From Solirubrobacteraceae bacterium (GTDB taxonomy: Bacteria > Actinomycetota > Thermoleophilia > Solirubrobacterales > Solirubrobacteraceae): DNA of 21,349 nt. Position 1 is the first letter of the stretch. Each line of letters starts with the position of its first letter. The translations under genes and the position numbers were made by a program. Below are positions 1-7,613 of the stretch, piece by piece. The notes beneath the pieces were generated by a model. That model had not been told where the DNA came from, made no database searches, and saw nothing but the letters and a program-made list of their open reading frames with translations. The stretch covers positions 1 through 21,349 of the forward strand of contig JAUJME010000010.1 in the NCBI GenBank assembly GCA_030447005.1. The letters are read 5' to 3'.

Positions 1-315
1 CGGAGCGCGGCACCCAGTCCAGCGCGCGCAGCTCGTCGATGATCGCGCCCTTGATGCGCGTGATGGCGTACGTCTCGAACTTGATCTCGCGCTCGAGGTC
101 GAAGCGCTCGATCGCGTTGATGAGGCCGATGAGGCCGTAGGAGATGAGGTCGGCCTCCTCGACGTGCGCCGGCAGGCCGCTCGACATGCGGCCGGCGACG
201 TACTTGACCAGCGGGGAGTAGGCGACGACGAGCTGCTCTCGGGCGCGTGCGGAGTTCGACCCCTTGTAGCGGCGCCACAGGTCCTTGAGCTCGATGGCTT
301 TGACGTTCGTCTCCA

Positions 316-316
<1 letters not shown>
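1..316 (-). CDS. WhiG/FliA-family RNA polymerase sigma factor (N-terminal part, cut by window edge)
   Basis: Only the first 105 codons are in the window; the rest lies beyond position 1. The visible protein begins [19 protein letters not shown] and contains sigma-70 region 2: LVKYVAGRM, the core-binding stretch [19 protein letters not shown], and [27 protein letters not shown], which is the -10 recognition helix region typical of the sigma-28 (FliA/WhiG/SigD) group. The ATG at 316-314 overlaps the TAA stop of the upstream xer gene by one base (TAATG), so the two are probably translationally coupled. Family knowledge: these alternative sigmas control motility or, in actinobacteria, sporulation and developmental genes. 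Which of these applies here cannot be told from this fragment. The group assignment is firm; the name whiG is suggested only by position next to xer and dprA. Confidence 0.93.
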
Positions 317-1288
<972 letters not shown>

Positions 1289-1290
<2 letters not shown>

Positions 1291-1570
1291 GGCCACGTTC
1301 TTCATCGACACCGACACGGGTCAGGTCGCCACTCGCCGCCAGCTCGACGAGGCCGGCGTGGTGCCCTCCGACGAGGAGCCCCGGCGGCCGTGGTTCCGCA
1401 TCCAGGGCACCGACGACGCGACCACCATGTGGTACGCGGTGATGCGCAAGGAGACGAAGGGCGTGTTCATCGGCTCGCTCTGTCTTCGCCACACCGACCA
1501 CCACGCCCTGCTGCTGCAACAGGGATGGCAGGAGGTCGACGTGGCGGAGATCCAGGCCTTCGCGGCCTGA
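1289..1570 (+). CDS. Conserved-looking small protein of 93 residues, function unknown
   Basis: The protein starts [23 protein letters not shown] and ends [12 protein letters not shown]. It is soluble, with no signal peptide or membrane segment. Notable features are two tryptophans, a His-rich RHTDHH run near residue 70, and acidic stretches. Third codon positions are almost entirely G or C in this frame, which marks it as a real gene even though it is on the minority strand. The ATG at 1289 overlaps the most likely ATG of the divergent xer gene by three bases. No Shine-Dalgarno sequence is visible. Its stop is 16 bp from the stop of the convergent L,D-transpeptidase. I do not recognise the family. 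A possible sigma-28-type promoter lies upstream, which would link it to the sigma factor gene two places away, but this is inference. Confidence 0.78.
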
Positions 1571-1586
1571 CCGCGCCCGCCTCGTT

Positions 1587-2627
1587 CTAGGAGATGTAGA
1601 TCGGCGCGCCCACCGGCACCTCGTCGTAGAGGTCGATGACCTCGGCGACGCGCATGCGGATGCAGCCGCGGGACGCGTTCGAACCGATCGAGCCCTCGTC
1701 GGCGGTGCCGTGGATGCCCACGCCGTCGTAGACGCCCAGCCAGCGGGCCTTGAGCGGGTTCTCGGGCACCCCGCCCGGGATGATGCGGCCGGCCAGCTTG
1801 CCCGCCCACGGCCTGTTCGGGACGTTCCAGGCGGGGTTGACCGCCTTGTTCTGGATGCTGTAGAGGCCGCTCGGGGTCTCCGCCCCCGCCTTGCCGAGGG
1901 CGATCCGGTAGCTCTTGGCCGGCTCGAGGTTCTTGTAGAGCGTCAATTTGAAGTTGACGCGATCGACCATCAGGAAGGCCGGGTACTTCTTGGCGACCTC
2001 GCCCGTGGAGACCTTCGGCCGGACCGTCCTCGTGCGGACCCGCACGGTGCGCGAACCGTCCGTCGACAGCAGCGCCGAGTCGACGTCGCGGCGCAGCGCA
2101 ACCGCCCTGACCTCGATCCCGTTCTTCGACGGCTTGCGGTCGATCCGGCCGCCGGCGAAGGAGACGTCGGCGTCGACGGCCGGGCGGTCGATCGTCGTCG
2201 TCACGCGCTTGACCAGGCGGCGGATGGCCGCCTTGGAGTAGGTGATGTCGACCGGGACGTCGGCGTCGACGCGGCCACCGCGGAGGTCGCGGACGGCGCG
2301 GGTGATCAGGTTGCCCGCGCGCGAGCGGGCCAGCGCCCGGTCGACGGAGCCGTCGAGGTCGATGCCGACCTGGGCCTGGCGCGGCGTCAGGCGGAAGGTG
2401 CGGCCCTTGTGGCGGACCTCCACGGGCTCCTGCAGCGGCGCCAGCAGCGCGCTCTCCAGGCGGGCGCGGGCCTGGCCGGTCTCCATGCCGCCGACGTCGA
2501 CCCCCGAGACCGTCACGCCCTCCGCGATGCGCTGCGCGCGGCCCGAGTCGTAGGCGTAGACGCCCCCGGCTCCGGCGAGCAGGACGAGGAGGAAGAGGGC
2601 GGTGAGGACGAAGGAGCGGGAGCGCAC
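1587..2627 (-). CDS. L,D-transpeptidase (YkuD domain) with N-terminal membrane anchor
   Basis: A 346-residue envelope protein. Residues 6-26 form one hydrophobic segment (signal or anchor). Residues about 35-210 resemble the VanW/YoaR-type putative peptidoglycan-binding module, with the typical opening GVTVSGVDVGGM. Residues about 218-346 are the YkuD/ErfK catalytic domain, with the signature HGTADEGSIGSNASRGCIRM giving His306 and nucleophile Cys322. Family role: forms 3-3 cross-links in peptidoglycan outside the membrane and is usually insensitive to most beta-lactams. The start is GTG at 2627, giving a clean signal segment. It is transcribed alone: 119 bp separate it from the upstream SDR gene, and that spacer holds a -10-like TACATT and an inverted repeat. 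Domain assignment is firm; the exact substrate is unknown. Confidence 0.93.
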   Translation of the reverse strand: MRSRSFVLTALFLLVLLAGAGGVYAYDSGRAQRIAEGVTVSGVDVGGMETGQARARLESALLAPLQEPVEVRHKGRTFRLTPRQAQVGIDLDGSVDRALARSRAGNLITRAVRDLRGGRVDADVPVDITYSKAAIRRLVKRVTTTIDRPAVDADVSFAGGRIDRKPSKNGIEVRAVALRRDVDSALLSTDGSRTVRVRTRTVRPKVSTGEVAKKYPAFLMVDRVNFKLTLYKNLEPAKSYRIALGKAGAETPSGLYSIQNKAVNPAWNVPNRPWAGKLAGRIIPGGVPENPLKARWLGVYDGVGIHGTADEGSIGSNASRGCIRMRVAEVIDLYDEVPVGAPIYIS

Positions 2628-2655
2628 GGCGGACAGGCGGAAAGGCGAGAAGGAG

Positions 2656-2661
2656 AATGTA
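2656..2661 (-). promoter_or_regulatory. Candidate -10 element of the L,D-transpeptidase promoter
   Basis: The minus strand reads TACATT at 2661-2656, fitting TANNNT, about 28 bases before the GTG start. No good TTGACA is visible. The expected -35 position (about 2678-2685) falls in the middle of a perfect inverted repeat, which suggests a factor-dependent promoter. Confidence 0.35.
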
Positions 2662-2674
2662 CGAAGACGTCGAC

Positions 2675-2691
2675 GCAGGGACTACCCCTGC
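2675..2691. repeat. Perfect inverted repeat in the SDR/transpeptidase spacer
   Basis: GCAGGG and CCCTGC, 6-bp arms around the 5-base loop ACTAC. It lies between the stop of the SDR gene (2747) and the transpeptidase start (2627). It could be an operator over the -35 region of the transpeptidase or a short terminator stem for the SDR transcript. No T-run follows on the minus strand, which favours an operator slightly. Confidence 0.45.
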
Positions 2692-2746
2692 AACCCGAAT
2701 GGCATGACGCTGTGCGCGCCCGAACCACCTCCGGATGCCCGCCCGG

Positions 2747-3829
2747 TCAGCGGCTGGCGCGTTCGCGCTCGGCGGCGGCCGCCGGCTCCGGCCGCCGCCG
2801 GACGTTCGACGAGTAGCGCAGGAACTCCTCGACCTCTCGCTCGTAGCGGTAGGGCTCGCTCGCCGAGCTGCGCAGGTGGCCGACCCGGAAGTGCTCGGCC
2901 AGCTTGACCACCGCCTCCCGCGTCGTGTAGCGCAGGGCGTAGCCCGAGGCCTTCAGCTTGCGGTTGTCGACGCCGCGGCCGAAGCGCAGCTGCTGGAGCA
3001 TCTCGTCGGGCACCCGCAGGCCGAGGCGGCGCAGGGGCGCGAGCGCGAGGCCCGTCCCCCACGGCGGCAGGACTCCGACGAGCGGCTTGCCGAGCAGCGA
3101 GGCGACCTCCGAGAGGACGAGCACGCCGTCGCCCGCCGCGTTGTAGACGCCGTCGAGCTCCTCGCGGGCGGCGTGGTGGAGGACGCCGACGATGTCGTCC
3201 TCGTGGATGAACTGATAGCGGGGGTCGAAGCCGAGGATGGACGGGATCGCCGGCAGCGCGAAGAGCTGGGTGTGCGAGGTCCGGATCCCGGACCCCAGGC
3301 CGTTGACGAACCGCAACACGGTGACCGTCACGTCGCGATTGCGCTGGCCGAAGCCGCGCACCGCGTTCTCGGCCTCGACGATGTCGCGCTCGATCCGCGT
3401 GCGCGGCGGGTGGGGGCGCTGCATCCGCTCCGAGAAGAAGGCCGGGTCGTCCTGCTCGGAGCCGTAGTAGTGCGCCGAGGACTTGAAGACCACCTTGCGC
3501 ACGGGCGAGTCGGGCCCCGAGCACGCGGCGAGGATGTTCATCGTCCCGATCACGTTGTTCTCGTGGGCCTCGCGCGACGACGCCGCGGCCGAGTCCACGA
3601 CGAGCCGGGTGTCGATCACCGTGTCGATCTCGGCGGCGGTGACGATCCGCCGCAGCAGCGCGTGCTGGGCGCCGACGCGGACGTACTCCGTGCGGTCGAG
3701 CTCGCAGGTCGGCTCACGCGGGCTGACGCCGATGACCGTCTCGACGCTCGGGTCCGCCTCGAGCGCCTGCGCGAGGCGGCCGCCCCAGTGGGTCGAGAGC
3801 CCGGTGATGAGGATCCGCTTCGAGTTCAC
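2747..3829 (-). CDS. Extended short-chain dehydrogenase-like NAD-binding protein lacking the YxxxK pair
   Basis: A 360-residue Rossmann protein of the NAD-dependent epimerase/dehydratase type. The N-terminal nucleotide loop is ILITGLSTHWGGRLAQAL (residues 6-23). The beta-4 region is HENNVIGTMNILAAC (89-103), and the beta-5 serine motif is KSSAHYYG (116-123). The usual catalytic Tyr-x-x-x-Lys is not present: the expected place reads PRTRIERDIVEAE (142-154), with Ile where Tyr should be and Asp where Lys should be. It may bind a dinucleotide without classical catalysis. The GTG start abuts the TAG of the acyltransferase gene with no gap (TAGGTG). From memory, an SDR next to an acyltransferase of this sort also occurs in Mycobacterium tuberculosis (Rv0501-Rv0502). 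The substrate is unknown. Confidence 0.85.
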   Translation of the reverse strand: MNSKRILITGLSTHWGGRLAQALEADPSVETVIGVSPREPTCELDRTEYVRVGAQHALLRRIVTAAEIDTVIDTRLVVDSAAASSREAHENNVIGTMNILAACSGPDSPVRKVVFKSSAHYYGSEQDDPAFFSERMQRPHPPRTRIERDIVEAENAVRGFGQRNRDVTVTVLRFVNGLGSGIRTSHTQLFALPAIPSILGFDPRYQFIHEDDIVGVLHHAAREELDGVYNAAGDGVLVLSEVASLLGKPLVGVLPPWGTGLALAPLRRLGLRVPDEMLQQLRFGRGVDNRKLKASGYALRYTTREAVVKLAEHFRVGHLRSSASEPYRYEREVEEFLRYSSNVRRRPEPAAAAERERASR

Positions 3830-4690
3830 CTAGAACCACACCGACTTGCGCTTGGCGAGCATGTCGACGAGCTCCTCCTGGATCCGCGCGCGGATCTCCT
3901 CGGCGACCGTCTGCACGAGGCCGCGGTCCTCCCACGGCTCGTCGCCCCACTGGTCGGTGGGGACCGGCTCGAGGAAGCGGATGCGGAACTTGGCGGGCAG
4001 GAAGCCGAACATGCCGGGGATCCCGAAGTGCGGGAAGGTCGGGGTCAGCGGCGTGTAGAGCAGGCCGGTGATCCGCGCGAGCGGGAGCTGGGCGAAGGCG
4101 GGGACGGCCTCCTCGGCGCCCACCACGGCGACCGGGACGATCGGGACGCCGGCGCGCATCGCCGCCTCGACGAACCCGCCGCGACCGAAGCGGCGCAGCT
4201 TGTAGCGGTCCTTGTAGAGCTTCTCGGTGCCCTTGCGGCCCTCGGGGAAGACGAGCACGAGCTGGCGCTCGTCGTGGAGCAGGCGCTGGACGTTGGCCGG
4301 GTGCGCGGGGACGCCGCCGATCTTCGAGACGAGCATCGAGAAGCCGGGGAAGCCGCGGAACCAGTGCTCGACGGTGAGGTGCAGCGGCCGCGGGCGCGGG
4401 TGCTCCTCGGTGATCGCCTTCATGATCATCGCCGCGTCGGGCGGCAGGGCGCCCGAGTGGTTGGAGACCAGCAGGGCGCCGTCGACGGACGGGACGTTCT
4501 CGATCCCCTCGACGTCGCAGCGGAACCAGTAGTGGTAGAGGAACTCATAGACCGTCCGGTCCATGAAGCCCGAGACGCGCTCCGAGCGCCCCCAGTCGGT
4601 GACCTGGCGCTCGGGCTCGATGGCCGGCAGGTGCGCGCGCATGTCGCCGGCCGGGTGCGCCGGCGTGGCCGGGAGCTGCGGCCGGCTCAT
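3830..4690 (-). CDS. Lysophospholipid acyltransferase-like (PlsC/LPLAT superfamily) protein
   Basis: A 286-residue acyltransferase-fold protein. The first catalytic block is SNHSGALPPD (residues 76-85): His78 and Asp85 are six residues apart, as in the MGAT-like branch, not the HxxxxD of classical PlsC. The substrate block is VFPEGRKGTEKL (147-158), and a conserved VPIVPVAVVGAEEAVP stretch follows (182-197). There is no strong membrane span; association with the inner leaflet is likely through amphipathic surfaces. The family transfers acyl groups from acyl-CoA or acyl-ACP to glycerolipid or related acceptors; the acceptor here is unknown. The ATG at 4690 overlaps the upstream nucleotidase stop by 4 bp (ATGA). 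The following SDR begins directly at its stop, so all three are probably one transcript. It resembles the Rv0502 type, from memory. Confidence 0.88.
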   Translation of the reverse strand: MSRPQLPATPAHPAGDMRAHLPAIEPERQVTDWGRSERVSGFMDRTVYEFLYHYWFRCDVEGIENVPSVDGALLVSNHSGALPPDAAMIMKAITEEHPRPRPLHLTVEHWFRGFPGFSMLVSKIGGVPAHPANVQRLLHDERQLVLVFPEGRKGTEKLYKDRYKLRRFGRGGFVEAAMRAGVPIVPVAVVGAEEAVPAFAQLPLARITGLLYTPLTPTFPHFGIPGMFGFLPAKFRIRFLEPVPTDQWGDEPWEDRGLVQTVAEEIRARIQEELVDMLAKRKSVWF

Positions 4691-5265
4691 GCGGCGGTGC
4701 AGGGCGGGCGGCTGGCGGCGAGGACGGGCGCGAGGCGCTCGGCGAGCTCGGCCCAGTCCTCCGCGCACACGACGTCCTCCTCCTCGCAGACGTCGCGGTT
4801 CCACGGGTGCGACAGCGTGGCCGCGACGATACCCGCGTCGACCGCCCGCGCGAGGTTGGCCGGCGAGTCGTCGATGAGGAGGTCGATGCCGATCTCCGTG
4901 CAGCGCGAGACCTTGTCGAAGGAGCAGTAGAGCTCGTCGTAGGGCAGCCCGATGGCCTCCAGCCACCGCGTGGTGGCGTCGTGCGCCTCGACGGCCCGGT
5001 GGGAGGTGATGTGGATGAAGTGGCCGGCCTCGTGCCACGCGCGGACCGTCTCCACGGCGCCCGGGTAGGGCTCGGCGCGCAGGATCGCCTCCTCGCGGTG
5101 TGTCTCGGCGATGCAGGCCTTGACCTGCTCGGGGCGCAGTGTCGCGATCCCCCACGTCACCTGGTTCTCGTAGGGCAGCTCGACGCCGAACCGGCGCTTG
5201 GCCGCGGCGGCGAACTGGGCCCAGTAGTGGTGCAGGGTCGAATCGATGTCGATCGCGATGCGCAT
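4687..5265 (-). CDS. HAD-superfamily 5'-nucleotidase-like phosphatase
   Basis: A 192-residue protein with HAD motif I at the N-terminus: IAIDIDSTL, nucleophile Asp6 and acid/base Asp8. Motif II is probably ITSHR near residue 88, and motif IV is LLIDDSPANL near 130-139. The helical insert after motif I and the DDSPANL segment resemble the 5'(3')-deoxyribonucleotidase (NT5C) branch, which acts on nucleoside monophosphates in the cytosol; the real substrate cannot be told. It is the first gene of a unit with the acyltransferase and SDR genes (4-bp overlap with the former). The ATG at 5265 is only 23 bp from the divergent alpha/beta hydrolase start. A phosphatase next to an acyltransferase could suggest lipid-phosphate metabolism, but that is speculation. 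Confidence 0.85.
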   Translation of the reverse strand: MRIAIDIDSTLHHYWAQFAAAAKRRFGVELPYENQVTWGIATLRPEQVKACIAETHREEAILRAEPYPGAVETVRAWHEAGHFIHITSHRAVEAHDATTRWLEAIGLPYDELYCSFDKVSRCTEIGIDLLIDDSPANLARAVDAGIVAATLSHPWNRDVCEEEDVVCAEDWAELAERLAPVLAASRPPCTAA

Positions 5266-5276
5266 CGGAGCTCGGA

Positions 5277-5283
5277 TACCGTA
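5277..5283. promoter_or_regulatory. Symmetric -10 element able to serve two divergent genes
   Basis: TACCGTA fits TANNNT on both strands: TACCGT at 5277-5282 on plus and TACGGT at 5283-5278 on minus. The plus hexamer ends 6 bases before the hydrolase ATG (5289), which would make that mRNA leaderless. The minus hexamer would give a start near 5271, six bases before the nucleotidase ATG. No clear -35 is seen on either side. Confidence 0.4.
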
Positions 5284-5288
5284 ACGCC

Positions 5289-6287
5289 ATGCCCTCCGTA
5301 CGACGGCAGATCATCGCGGGCGTGCAGAACGGCCTGATCCGCCCCGGCGCCGACGCGACCTACGCCGACGGCGACGACGACGCCTGGATGCGCGTCGACT
5401 GGCCCTCGATCACCTTCCAGGCCGAGATCCTGGGCGGCCGGGTCAACTACGTCGATACGGGCGGCGGCAGCGGGGAGGAGGGCCGGCCGGTGCTGCTGTT
5501 GATCCACGGGCTGGGCGGCACCTGGCAGAACTGGCTGCTCAACATCCCGCCGTTCATCGACACCCACCGCGTCGTCGCGCTCGACCTGCCCGGGTTCGGG
5601 CTCTCCGAGATGCCCGCCGAGGGCATCTCCATCCGCGGCTACGCGAAGGTCGTCGACGCGCTCTGCGACCACCTCGGGGTCGAGACCTCGGTGGTGGTCG
5701 GCAACTCGATGGGCGGCTTCATCGGCGCCGAGCTCGGCCTCTCGTTCTCCACCCGCGTGGAGAAGCTCGTCCTCGTCTCGGCCGCCGGGCTGTCGATCGA
5801 GGACCAGCGCCGGGAGCCGCTGCTGAGCCTCGCGCGCGCCGCCGCGCCGGCCAACCGCTACCTCTTCGCCCACCGCCGCGACCTGTTCGTCCGCCGCCCG
5901 CGCCTGCGGCGGGCCGCCCTCCAGGGCGTGGTCCGCTACCCCGAGAAGCTCTCGCCGCCGCTGACCTGGGAGCTCCTGCAGGGGCAGGGGAAGCCCGGGT
6001 TCGTCGCCGCGCTCGACGCGCTGATGAGCTACTCGTTCCGCGAGCGGCTCGACCAGATCGAGGCGCCGGTGCTGATCGTGTGGGGGCGCAACGACATGCT
6101 CGTCCCGGTCGACGACGCGGCGCACTTCGAGCGCCTGATCGGCGAGAACGCCCACAAGGTGATCTTCGACGACACGGGGCACGCGCCGATGATCGAGCGC
6201 CCGACGCGCTTCAACGACCTGCTGCGCGGCTTCCTGGCCGGCGAGCTCTCGCCGGAGGCCGGCGTGACCGGCGTCCAGACGGCCTAG
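5289..6287 (+). CDS. Alpha/beta-fold hydrolase
   Basis: A 332-residue single-domain alpha/beta hydrolase. The oxyanion motif is LIHGLGGTWQNW (71-82), and DLPGFGLSEMP follows (99-109). The nucleophile elbow is VVGNSMGG with Ser140; the catalytic acid is Asp269 in VWGRNDMLVP, and the catalytic base is His298 in DTGHAPMIERP. The triad is complete. A lid region rich in Arg lies between about 170 and 220. There is no signal peptide, so it is cytosolic. The substrate is unknown: the family includes esterases, epoxide hydrolases, haloperoxidases and C-C hydrolases. The start at 5289 is preferred because upstream codons run into the divergent nucleotidase gene. Its TAG stop lies in the palindrome CTAG, which also supplies the stop of the convergent diguanylate cyclase gene. 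Confidence 0.92.
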   Translation: MPSVRRQIIAGVQNGLIRPGADATYADGDDDAWMRVDWPSITFQAEILGGRVNYVDTGGGSGEEGRPVLLLIHGLGGTWQNWLLNIPPFIDTHRVVALDLPGFGLSEMPAEGISIRGYAKVVDALCDHLGVETSVVVGNSMGGFIGAELGLSFSTRVEKLVLVSAAGLSIEDQRREPLLSLARAAAPANRYLFAHRRDLFVRRPRLRRAALQGVVRYPEKLSPPLTWELLQGQGKPGFVAALDALMSYSFRERLDQIEAPVLIVWGRNDMLVPVDDAAHFERLIGENAHKVIFDDTGHAPMIERPTRFNDLLRGFLAGELSPEAGVTGVQTA

Positions 6288-7540
6288 GCGACGGGGTCGC
6301 CGGCCGAGGTGCGCTCGAGCGGCAGGAACGTGGCCACCCGGTTGCGCCCGGCCCGCTTCGCGTCGTAGAGCGCCACGTCGGCGCTGGCCAGGAGCGTCTC
6401 GGCGTCCGGGGCAGGGACCCCGAGCTGGGCGACACCCGCACTCGCCGTCACGCCGGGGATCTCGGCTTCGACGCGCGCGCGGATGCGCTCGGCGACCACG
6501 GCGGCCTCCGCGGCGTCGGTGTCGGGCAGAAGGACCGCGAACTCGTCGCCGCCCACGCGGAACGGGACGTCGCCCGTGCGGCCTGAGAGCAGGACGCCGC
6601 CGAACTGGGCGAGCAGCGCATCGCCCCTGCGGTGGCCGTGCGTGTCGTTGACCTGCTTGAAGTGGTCGAGATCCACGAGGAGGAGCGCCAGCCGGTGATC
6701 GCGGCGCTGGGCGACGGCGACCATCCGGCGCATCTCCTCGTGGAAGGCCCGGTGATTGCCCACCCCGCTGAGCGCGTCGCGGCTCGACTGGTTGATCGCC
6801 TTGGAGTGGCGGGCGGTCAGCGAGCGGCCGCCGACCAGGAAGAAGAGCGGGAGGCCGAGCGGGACACCGAGGACCAGCGTCGCAAGGAGGATCCAGCGGA
6901 TGTCGGCGAGCTGGCGGGCGAGGGCGCCGGGCTCTGAGACCACGACGAGCGCGTGTCGCCGGCCCGCGAGCTCGAGCGGCACCGCGTAGAGGCCGTCGTG
7001 GTCGGTCGAGCGGGGGTCTTGGCCGCCGAAGGAGTCGCCGCCGGCGAGGACCGCGTCGACGATGGCCCGCCGGCCATGGGGCAGCACCGCGCCGCCGGGC
7101 GAGGCTCCGTGCCCGGCCTGATGGCCCGTGCCGTGTGCCGGCTTCCCGCCGTCCATCTTCATGGCGCCGTTCGGCCGGTGGCGCGCGCCGACGGCGACCA
7201 CGCGCGCATCGGGACCGACGACCGCGACCTCCCGGCTGCCGGGCCGCGAGGCGATGTGGCCCAGGAGCTCCCGGACGGGCGCCCAGCGATCGCCGGTCGC
7301 CTCGTTGTAGAGGCCTTCGAGCACCCGGCCATCGGACCGGTAGCCCGCCGTCGTCTGCTCGACCACGCGGTTCGTCAGCGCGTGTGCCGCAAGGAGGTAC
7401 TGCGCGAGGCCGATCACCGCGGTCGTCACGAGCAGGGTCACCGTGAGCCGCAGGCCGAAGCCCGGCCGCCGGCGGCGCGTGTACGGGGAGCGGCCTCGGA
7501 CGATCCGATCGGCCTGGTCGGGGGGCGGGGTGGCGGACAT
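6284..7540 (-). CDS. Membrane-bound diguanylate cyclase (GGDEF) with extracytoplasmic sensor region
   Basis: A 418-residue protein. Membrane segments lie at about 28-52 and 215-237, enclosing an extracytoplasmic sensor region of roughly 160 residues. The catalytic GGDEF domain spans about 250-410, with LLLVDLDHFKQVNDTHGH (286-303), the signature RVGGDEF (328-334) and an inhibitory I-site RTGD (321-324) exactly five residues before it. Active synthesis of cyclic di-GMP with product inhibition is therefore expected. Residues 121-155 of the sensor form a Gly/His/Met-rich insert unlike the rest. No EAL domain is present. It is 73 bp downstream of ilvD on the same strand and converges on the alpha/beta hydrolase, sharing the CTAG at 6284-6287 as both stops. 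The start ATG is followed by a Pro/Arg-rich cytoplasmic tail. Confidence 0.95.
   Translation of the reverse strand: MSATPPPDQADRIVRGRSPYTRRRRPGFGLRLTVTLLVTTAVIGLAQYLLAAHALTNRVVEQTTAGYRSDGRVLEGLYNEATGDRWAPVRELLGHIASRPGSREVAVVGPDARVVAVGARHRPNGAMKMDGGKPAHGTGHQAGHGASPGGAVLPHGRRAIVDAVLAGGDSFGGQDPRSTDHDGLYAVPLELAGRRHALVVVSEPGALARQLADIRWILLATLVLGVPLGLPLFFLVGGRSLTARHSKAINQSSRDALSGVGNHRAFHEEMRRMVAVAQRRDHRLALLLVDLDHFKQVNDTHGHRRGDALLAQFGGVLLSGRTGDVPFRVGGDEFAVLLPDTDAAEAAVVAERIRARVEAEIPGVTASAGVAQLGVPAPDAETLLASADVALYDAKRAGRNRVATFLPLERTSAGDPVA
7076..7180 (-). other. His/Met/Gly-rich insert in the sensor region of the diguanylate cyclase
   Basis: It codes for residues 121-155 of the cyclase. It contains His121, Met127, Met129, His136, His140, His144 and His155 among glycines and prolines (for example HGTGHQAGHG). 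This composition is common in loops that bind copper, nickel or zinc. Metal binding is inferred from composition only. Confidence 0.5.
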
Positions 7541-7574
7541 GGGGTCGGCCCTGGCACACGCCGGGCACCCCCCT

Positions 7575-7586
7575 CATCGGCCGATG
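7575..7586. repeat. 12-bp perfect palindrome upstream of the diguanylate cyclase
   Basis: CATCGGCCGATG in the 73-bp ilvD/GGDEF spacer, about 35 bases upstream of the GGDEF start. The same 11 bases CATCGGCCGAT recur at 10231-10241 over the start codon of another gene of this cluster. It may be an operator, but GGCC-centred palindromes are not rare in such GC-rich DNA. Confidence 0.3.
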
Positions 7587-7613
7587 CGCCAGGAACTTGA
7601 GCGACGGTCCGGC

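Noticed and set aside
2735..4930. Very long open frame on the plus strand (731 codons)
   Set aside because: It lies opposite the SDR, acyltransferase and nucleotidase genes, is made of Arg/Ala/Gly/Asp-rich sequence without domains, and arises from the lack of stop codons in GC-rich antisense frames.
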